In this document: in pieces, positions 56,110 through 64,000 of the stretch
Layout: every line of letters begins with the position of its first letter
How positions within the stretch are numbered: the first letter of the stretch is position 1
DNA from: Hypomesus transpacificus
Taxonomy: Eukaryota; Chordata; Actinopteri; Osmeriformes; Osmeridae
Length of the DNA: 64,000 nucleotides
Reading direction: 5' to 3'
NCBI RefSeq assembly: GCF_021917145.1
Contig: NW_025813707.1
Span: 372,001-436,000 of the forward strand
Notes under the pieces: generated by a model
What the model saw: only the letters and a program-made list of their open reading frames with translations
Told to the model about the DNA's origin: nothing
The model's database searches: none
Translations under genes and position numbers: made by a program

Positions 56110-58717
56110 ATGTATATAGTTGTGGAATTTACTGAAACAAAAACAGTAAACATTATATCAGACTCGTGGTTTGAAGATGGTGTGACTTGGTGGCCAAACT
56201 ACAAAAGTGATGAACGCATCAATAGAGCTGTCCAAAAACGGGAGGATCCAGGACCAGACTGGAAACAGTATGATGTTCGAGTCCTCTTTAGAGCTGGTAC
56301 GGAACCATTTAGAAAGTTAACTTAATAAGGCATTGAAATTATTAAATCATTAAATATTTGAAAGTTTATATTTAATTATTTACTAATAATTCAGATTTTC
56401 AAAACTTATCAGGTGACTACATGAAGGCAAAAGAAAAGCTGAGGGTTTCACTGATCTGTAACACGTCAGAGTTACAAACTGATGACGAGGAACAAGTAAT
56501 TATGAAGAAAAGAAAAAGTAAGCCAAGGTAAGAGAAAATCTGAGGGATCTGTAACACTTAAGAGTTACAAACAGATGATGTTTTTAATAAGGATAAGTAA
56601 TTAGCCAATGTTGTTCAATTCTAAACTAGTTTTTATGTTGCACATACCAGGTTGTTAGCTGTTTTGCTTTGCTTGTTAGGATCATTTTTGGTGATACAGA
56701 CTCTGACAGTGAGGCAGATGAGAGGAACAAGAGAAGACGCACCTCCACTCCATTGCCTCCTATTCCTCCACCCACTCTCAATGTAGTTTGCCAGACCACT
56801 ACTAGACCTCTGCCAGGCCAGAGGCATACTACAGCTCCTGCACCACTTGTCCCTAGCCCTCCACCTTACATGCTTCCAAGTCCTCCACACCACTTCTCTG
56901 CTGGACATCGTCCAGATTTGAGGAGGCAATCTGACCGTGCTTGTGACACAGGTAGGCCTACTTCAAAAAAACAATTTCATATCACAGGTCTTATCAAATG
57001 TCTTTGTTCTTAATGTGCTCAATTTACCTACCTGTCCTCAGCTCCAATGTCACTGGTTGACACCCCTACGCGTCTGCCCTCAAGTCCTGTGTGGCGGATC
57101 TCTGCCACCCCTCTGTCAGAAAATGGCCAAGACCACCTTTTCGTTCCTAGCTTTAGACTGGGGAAGACCGGCACTGGACCTGTTCCTTGCTCTGGTACAA
57201 TCATTTTAAAACAGACTGTGACCATATAAATGGTTAAATAAGTCAATATGAAAAAATATTTGTACTTACATTATGTGCTCTTTGAAACTATATTCAGGGG
57301 TGTCAAACCCTGGTCCTCGAGGGCCGCTGTCCTGCATGTTTTAGATGTTTCCCTGCTCCAACACACCTGATTCAATTAAATGGGTTGTTATAACGACCAT
57401 TCATTCGAATCAGGTGAGCTGGATCAGGGAAACATCTAAAACATGCAGGACAGCGGCCCTCGAGGACCAGGGTTTGACACCCCTAATATATATCATACTT
57501 CATATGATAGATAAATAAATGATGAAGAGAGGAATAGCATGTAACAGCTAAAAGTAACACTTTTAATTGTTTCTTAACTCTTTCTGTAGCGGCTCAGCTG
57601 CACATCCTGACCCTGCTGGAACACATCAAGCAGCAACAAATGCAACTTGCTGCTGCTGTCAACAGTCTTGCTGCAAGAGTGGGTACAGAAACTCCAGTGG
57701 CTGAGATGCCGGACAATATGAGTTTCCCACTGGCCACCATGTCTGAAGTGGAGGAGTTGGAGGAGTGGCTGAAAGACTCAAGGAATTCTCATGCTAAGCA
57801 AAACATGGTATAAAGCCAACAACTTCATTGTCTTTTTACATCATCACCTTTAAGGCGACATCCATCACTGCTGTTTAGTCTACTGGGTGTTAATATTGTT
57901 TAGCTGGTGTTGAGTGCAGGGTTCTGTTCAGATAAACCCAGCATTTGATGCAGAATTGCAAACTTCATAGAGTTCACAAAACAACATTTTTAGACCTGAT
58001 TTCATGAGCCAACAAAACTGTGCATAATTGTAGCAAATATTTTGTCTTTTGATCAAGAAGAAACCTTTTTTTATCTTGTCAGATTTCTGCGCTTGGTGCA
58101 GTAGGAGGACAGAACACCAAGAGAATATCCTGGAATGTTCTATCAAAGATTTTCTCTGACACAGTGGCCAAAAGAATTAATTGGAAAGGAGTAAATGGCA
58201 AAAAATGTTTCAAAGAAATGCTCACGAGAACTCTATTAATCAGTAAGTATTGTAAAATACAGTGAAGTAGCTGTCAAAACAATGGAGCAGTGGTTCTCAA
58301 ACCTGTCCTCAGGGACCACCTGTCCTGCATGTTTTAGATGTTTCCCTGCTCCAACACACCTGATTCAAATGCATGTTCGTAAACAGGCTTCTACAGAGCA
58401 AGATAACGACCTATTCATTTGAATCAGGTTTGTTAGAGCAGGGAAACATCTAAGACATGCAGGACAGGTGGTCCCTTAGGACAGGTTTGAGAACCACTGC
58501 AATGAAGAATTAGCTGGAATAAGTGGAACATTCAGAATATCTGTTAGTGACAGTTTTATTAAGTGATGGACAAACTCCCTCAACAGAAGCTGTAAGGAAG
58601 AATCATCAGAGTGCACCGGACAGTGAGATTGACTCTTGCGCCATAAGATGGTTCAACCTGGCATCTGACAGGGGAGGCGGCCGCAAAGACAGGGCGATGG
58701 CCAAGGAGACCTCTTAG
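56110..58717 (+). CDS. DUF4806 protein, seven exons, intact
   Basis: Exons 56110-56296, 56413-56527, 56680-56951, 57042-57194, 57590-57807, 58083-58242 and 58587-58717 all have GT-AG borders. They sum to 1236 nt, giving 411 codons plus stop with no internal stop. The N-terminal part is a small Trp-rich module (SWFEDGVTWWPNY), the middle is acidic and Pro-rich, and a coiled coil follows (LLEHIKQQQMQLAAAVNSLA). The C-terminal half matches DUF4806 (FPLATMSEVEELEEWL, SALGAVGGQNTK, AKRINWKGVNGKKCFKEM, EAVRKNH). It follows the transposase on the same strand inside one element, so I infer an accessory DNA-binding or regulatory role like the second protein of plant CACTA elements. An AATAAA lies near 58837. 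The start may lie in an earlier exon. Confidence 0.85.
57296..57484. mobile_element. 189-bp palindromic short element in a DUF4806 intron
   Basis: AGGGGTGTCAAACCCTGGTC and its reverse complement form about 75-bp arms around a short loop. It shares the GCATGTTTTAGATGTTTCCC core with 58288-58499. No clean target duplication. Confidence 0.88.
58288..58499. mobile_element. 212-bp hAT-type short element in the last DUF4806 intron
   Basis: Ends CAGTGGTTCTCAAACC and complement, flanked by CAATGGAG (58280-58287) and CAATGAAG (58500-58507), an 8-bp duplication with one change. Confidence 0.92.
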
Positions 58718-59224
58718 TTTGTGTCTTCTGTCTAACTCATTGTTCATTCCTGTTTTATGTGTGCATTTAGTATTGTTAAAGTGAATCATTAAACTAGGAC
58801 ATGGTTTTCTTCCTCTTATGCATTTGATTTGATTTAATAAAAGATTTGTATTTTTTATTATTTGTATTTTTATACATTTGTGTTTTTTGTTATGTTAAAA
58901 TTTGAGAATGTACATATATTTAAACTAATGGCTTGAAAATTAATAAAAGTATTTTATTTGAAAATCTTCATGTTTTTTTTTCTTACTGAGAACTATATTG
59001 AGCGTGAACTAACATATATGGGGAATATAACCGAAATAATCGTTGCCGTTTTGGAACTGGCCCAGTGTCGGTCCGGATGTGAACCACATCCGTAAAACGG
59101 ATCCGCGCCGGTATTGGCCCATTGTGCCGTTGGACACCGGCCCGAGTCCGTTTTACGGATCTGGCCCAGACTTTATGGAGGCTCTGGCCCGGATCTGGGC
59201 CAGATGATTTTTGCTATCTGGGAT

Positions 59225-62200
59225 GAGACTGGGTTGGTGTAGCACAACATTGACATCAACATCGTTTTTCAAGTGCAGCTCCAAATTACGTCTATTTTAG
59301 TGAGACAATCATTCGGATTTTACGAGTAGAACGACATACAAATCGTATCGGCTCTCAAGTGCAGCACAACATAAACTTATATTTTGATGAAACATGAATT
59401 AAATAGTCTACTGACAGTTTCCTCAAAGCCTTAGACGAGGGAATTTAGGCTTGTAAAAATCGCCTCGGTTCGTCAAACTACAATTAGCAATAGCTAGGAA
59501 GGCAGTGCGCGTTCACGCGTATGGGAGTGGGATTCTGTTGGGGAGTGAGAATTCGGCCCAACACCAGCGGGGTGGAAATTCTCTGGCCACGTGGCCACGC
59601 CCTGCCTGGGCTGTGGGCCCCAAGAATTGTCATCACCTTTCCCCCCTAAACGACGGCCCTGAACGTGTGTATCAAATCATTGTTCATCAATGTTTAATGC
59701 ATTAGGCTACATGTTGTAGCCTATGTAGGCAATTTAAGTTGATTTTCCATAAATGTAGGCTACATATTGAACTGATGAGAAAACGAAAATGAGAATGTCC
59801 GTGGTAAATCATAGTTTTCCCGTCGGGTCAGTGTTACAGGAACGTCTGGTTAAGCAACAACACTGTCTAAGCTTGACAATTAGCCTGCCCCGACCAGGCT
59901 AGTTTCGAAGCATAAGTTACCATAGTAACTGAGTTCGAACTACATTGAGCTTGCTTCATGGAACTGAATGAACTAGAAATAAGTCTGACTTAACTGATAT
60001 AAGTCTGTCTTATTCGGTAAACTCGCCTTATGGAACAGGCCTCATGTGATTTATAAAGAGTTATTATCTGTAACTATCTTACTTTTCATTAAAACATTAA
60101 ACAGAGGGTTTTGTTGTGTAAAATCTTCCCATGCCCGCAGTGATTATGTATAGGCTATGTTCCTCTCGTTCACCTGGCCCATTTTGTTATTTTCATCCTA
60201 TGTGTTGTAATACAATCGATAGGCTATAAAGTATGATAATGTATTTGCTATTTAGAGCTATGGAAGATGGGCATACACATCAGGTGCATTAGGTAGTTAT
60301 TTAGTAAATTTACATTAAGTTGCTATGGTCGGTTTATTGCTACAAACACGCTAGTAGCTAGTTTTTTTTCTTTCTCCTGTCCCCACCAATTTTTTTGTCA
60401 GCCGTCACTGATAAGCATAGGCCTATATTACTTTTTTTTGTCAGCCAGCAGATTACAACTCCGCCCCCTTTGACTGTAGACTCCACCTGCGCACGGTGAG
60501 ACTGTCAAACATGGCGGCGAATTGACAGATCAACGACTAGCTTTTTCTATCCGTGTCATCAGTCACAGATAGCCTATAAGCCAGGGACCTGGTAAACCTA
60601 AGGAATGAGCATTTATGATTTAGCCAATTGAAATAACCCTCTTGATTGTTATTTCGGTGTCCGTTCTGAGACATTTAAGTGGACTCTAGCGTGCAACAGT
60701 AAACAGTGGACTATAGCTTGTGCATTCCACCGACATCAGAGAATATTTCTTGAAATCCGGGAGTCCTGCTTTCGCTTTGGCGAAATACCAGTAATGTATT
60801 AGAGGTAAGATGTACGTTTTTCTAAAATATATTTAAATGCTAATGGTTATTGCTTTTGAGTGTGTGACTGTCAGCTGACACGTAGCCCCTGGCAGGTCGA
60901 TTCCATCTTGACACGAGAAACCAAAGAGAGAGAGAGAGTAGTAAGGGGGGAGAGAACAAGCAAGAAGGAAGAGTTGCTTAGCCTACAGGTGGCGTCATCC
61001 TTTGTCTTTCGTCAACAGGAGCCAAGTTTCCATATCATCCTTTTGTCCTCTTAACAGTTCCTCACATCCACTCTCACAGTATCGCATTGTGGTTAATGAG
61101 CATCATAGGATAATAATGGACCTTCCTCCCATTCACTAGTAATAGCGTTGTCAAAAATAGATGTAGGCCTATATCCCTAAAACAAACGTTCTAACAATTT
61201 AGTATACATATCACCATGCATCATTGTAGGCCTAGTGCCCTTTTTTGTTTTTTTGTGCTATAATCCTCCAAATTAATATTAAACTTCTCCCATGGGAGGG
61301 GGGGGGGGGCGGGTTCTGATTGGCTGGTAGGTGGCATAAAACTGTATAACCAGAGAATGTCTAATATAGAGAGAACTGCCACTCTCAGGAAACTTCCGGG
61401 TTCTGAACTGGTTGAAGTACCATGTGAGGGCGCTAACGAGCGAGTGCAGAATGAATGGAGGTCTATGGAGCGGAACCCCTCAAAATCCACTTTTCTCAGG
61501 ATATAATTTTTTGTCTAGTAATTTGAATTCTGGATTCGAAAGGGGAGGCAAAGAAAATACACACTGCTGGCTGTTAGATTGTTTTAAAGTCGCCTTTCTG
61601 TTCTAAAAAGCTTTTGAAAATGTATTTGACGTCATACACATCGTACGACCAGAGCTACTGCTTTAGGGCAAGCTCTGGTAACTTACTTTTTTCTCTCAGG
61701 GCATCGACAACACAGCTGACAGGTTAGGCTCTCCCTGTCAATACACATGCTAGAAAGAGTTTTGGCTTGCTAATGTTGCTAATGCTCTGACATTCTGATT
61801 CCGCTTCGGATGCCATCAAGCGGGAGCTCTGGTCGTATCAGTCCTTCACTAACCAATCAGCATTCATTAGCAGAATGCTAGCGTGTTATGGGCAACAACG
61901 ACTCACCCTGTAAGAAATCAAAAGGACATAAGTACTCGTTCATTCAACTTTCAACGTATAATCCATGTTGAACATGCAAAAACTACAATCAAATCGGAGA
62001 TTTCTCAACGACAATCAGGTGAAAGAGACAAATTTAGCTGTTTAGCTCCATAGACTCCCATTCAACATACAATCGCTTGCGATCACCCACAGTGGAACTC
62101 TGGTGGAACTGCAACCAAATTCGGTACAATGGGGCTTAATAGGGAGTGGCAAGGCTCTGCTTAAACAGGCTCTGGTATAACTCGAGACAGCTATATCAAC

Positions 62201-62253
62201 TTGCGCACCTTTCAAAATAAAAGTGCCCCATCGGAAGTTAGGTTACTAATAAA
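59225..62253. other. noncoding stretch
   Basis: No gene recognised. Includes a GGCGAATTGACAG-containing GC-richer patch near 60510 (possible promoter, unsupported), a G-run at about 61297-61309, and an inverted pair ACGACCAGAGCT (about 61645) and AGCTCTGGTCGT (about 61828). Confidence 0.5.
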
Positions 62254-62480
62254 AACTAGTGCACAGTGCCTGTGATGCAGTCCATGTTTAAGATGTCAAT
62301 GAAGCACACATATACAGATTACTTGAACTATTGATAGTGCAGAGTGCCTGTGATAAAATGTGTGGCACACACTAATTCCTGAAATTATAGATAGGGCACA
62401 GTGCCCACAATGATGTCGGTGACGCACACATTTCTGGAATTATAGATATAGTGCACTGCCCGTGATGCAGCTGGTGATGA
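62254..62480. repeat. minisatellite-like units shared with 8376-8490
   Basis: About three units of 70-75 bp, each with a CAGTGCCTGTGAT-like start and a GGAATTATAGATA-like end, increasingly diverged. Confidence 0.7.
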
Positions 62481-62666
62481 CAGTTTTTCTCAGTGGTTTT
62501 GGTACCTATATTTCCCTCGATCAAAATTGAAATTCTCTGTCATCTCTGAAGTACTTGTTCAACCTCTACATCATCTATTCTAGTCAAATTGTCAATGCTG
62601 TGGTAGGCTACATTCATGCAAATGATTATGTAGCCTTCATTTGTCTGCTGTTTCCTATGTCATCAA

Positions 62667-63715
62667 TAGGGATGCACCGATCCGACTTTCAGTCCCGAGA
62701 CCGATACCGATGCCTGGGCTTTGTGTATCTGTCGATACCAGATACCGATCCGATACCGTTGTTGAATTAATAATAAACTGTATACCTCCCACCTTATACC
62801 TTCCTTCCACCATGTGGAAAAGACTAAAGGCACCAGACTTTCCTAACTAAGACAAAATAACAGGTGTAATCTACTGCATTCTTATTTATTTGTTATTTAA
62901 AAAACAATTGTGCATTCAAAATGCAAAAATAGAATGTAATCAAACGTAGGGCCTAAATAAAATGCAGCTGTAGAAACAAAATAGTGTATTGGTCAAACAT
63001 ACAATAGTAATCAAACAGCAACCAAACATTGTCAACAATGTTTGTAAAAATATTTGAATTCTTATTTATTTGTGGTCGCTGGTGTGTAAACCATGGAAGT
63101 TTTTAGCTTAAAGCATTGCACCGTGCAGTGTACAGCTCATGTCCAACCAGTGGACAGAAACTTAAAAGCAACATGGAGTGAGAAGAGATGGCTGTCTAGT
63201 TTGTCAGCTGTTTGCAATGTCTGCAAAGTAAATGTTTTGAGGGGTGGTGGTAGTAGTACAATAATACCAATTTAATCAAGCACATCCAAAAGCACAATGC
63301 TAGGAGCACGCCAATTTCCTACAGCTCAACGTCTCTACTATTGTAGAATCTACAGTGTAGAACGAGTAGCGTTGCACATATGTGATTGTTCGAATGCGGG
63401 TCTCACAGCGTAACGTTGCATATGCGATTTCGAAAATTCCAACTGAATATTTTCCGATAGACAAAAACTATGCAACAAACGCTGTATGGCTTCAACATGT
63501 ACTAATGAGAAGGCTAACAGGTAACACACGCATGCTAGTAGCATTGCTTTGAGTATTATGCTTGCTGTGGGCACCGTCGGAAATATTTAGAACTCACGCA
63601 TCTAAAGGTTGCATGGATCGGCCAGTGGATCGGCTACATTTTCCGATCCCCGATCCAGCTATTTTGTCAATATCGGGGCCGATATCCGATCTTAGTATGC
63701 ATGTACGGTGCCCTA
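62667..63715 (+). mobile_element. hAT derivative with BED-finger remnant and perfect 8-bp duplication
   Basis: Ends TAGGGATGCACCG and CGGTGCCCTA, flanked by identical GTCATCAA (62659-62666 and 63716-63723). Both ends carry multiple CCGAT-type subterminal repeats. The interior keeps a short BED-type zinc-finger remnant (CNVCKVNVL, about 63210-63290) but no catalytic core, so it depends on a helper. Confidence 0.92.
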
Positions 63716-63917
63716 GTCATCAATGACTTATGTTATTTTGATTAAAAGGTATTATATTGGTTCTCTATTAAATTGTCTTACCACCACAAACATCTAGACA
63801 TTTAGTTCATTACATCAGTCATTACATGCACAATGGTTGAGTGAGTTGTCATAATTCACCATACAGCGCTTGCATGTACATTTGCAATGTGCAAGCAGTT
63901 TTGACATCAGTAAACAC

Positions 63918-64000
63918 ATTACCGTAAATTTCGGACTATGAGGCGCATCTGAATATAAGCCGCAGCAGCTAAATTGAATGATGTGCACATATTTAAGCCG
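63918..64000. repeat. start of a short element cut by the right window edge
   Basis: ACCGTAAATTTCGGACTAT followed by AAGCCGCAGC-type sequence is a recurrent vertebrate short-element end. Confidence 0.55.

Larger units (their letters stand above)
50434..59222 (+). mobile_element. complete CACTA/EnSpm-type transposon
   Basis: Terminal inverted repeat CCCAGATAGCA at the left and its complement TGCTATCTGGG at the right, with AT on both flanks (50432-50433 and 59223-59224). Both ends have GC-rich subterminal zones with repeated CCGTTTTACGG/CCGTAAAACGG and GGATCTGG motifs (50445-50590 and 59040-59215), as expected for transposase-binding sites. Inside are two head-to-tail genes, a TNP2-like transposase and a DUF4806 gene, both undamaged. 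Length is about 8.8 kb. Confidence 0.88.

Noticed and set aside
60480-60560. Host gene first exon (GC-richer patch with CATGGCGGCGAATTG)
   Set aside because: The frame closes after a few codons and no downstream exon could be recognised.

Overview
This window looks like teleost fish DNA. The evidence is a tRNA-headed SINE with the fish-type tail (AAATGACTAAATGTAAAT), Rex1-type and RTE-type LINEs, fish-type endogenous retroviruses (ERVs), and many hAT, Tc1/mariner and TTAA-type short elements. The species cannot be named from the sequence. I found no host gene that I can defend; nearly all recognisable coding sequence belongs to mobile elements.

Layout. (1) About 1-8300, minus strand: ERV-A, entering from the left edge in env and running back through integrase, RNase H, RT, protease and gag to a leader with ten 32-bp hairpin repeats, a primer-binding site and a 5' LTR. 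Its genes carry several frameshifts. (2) 8.6-9.7 kb: no gene seen. (3) 9.7-19.4 kb, plus strand: a many-exon, decayed KDZ/Zisupton-type transposase. Its last large intron (14477-18650) was invaded by an AT-rich long-TIR element, itself hit by a Tc1/mariner-like element, a foldback element and a SINE. (4) 19.5-22.4 kb: a LINE fragment, a palindrome and noncoding DNA. (5) 22.4-49.4 kb: a nested stack inside a second, opposite-strand copy of the ends of the KDZ-type element. A Rex1-type LINE (minus) is split by a hAT element with an intact transposase (23399-25837) and by ERV-C (26908-44862). ERV-C contains ERV-B (30826-37700), an RTE-type LINE (37777-39065) and a short hAT (42908-43616). On the far side lie a TTAA element, SINEs and a small zinc-ribbon gene (minus, 47.7-48.9 kb). 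(6) 50434-59222: an apparently complete CACTA/EnSpm-type transposon with matched ends, an intact TNP2-like transposase ORF and an intact seven-exon DUF4806 gene. (7) 59.2-64 kb: noncoding DNA with minisatellite-like units, a BED-finger hAT derivative and the start of another short element.

How it fits together. Target-site duplications, LTR comparisons and split reading frames give a relative order: Rex1 LINE first, then ERV-C (LTRs about 2-3% different by eye), then ERV-B (LTRs about 1% different). The hAT and the CACTA element keep undamaged coding sequence and are the best candidates for recent or present activity. The KDZ-type ends occur twice in opposite orientation with different genes between them, and this is the least explained structure in the window.
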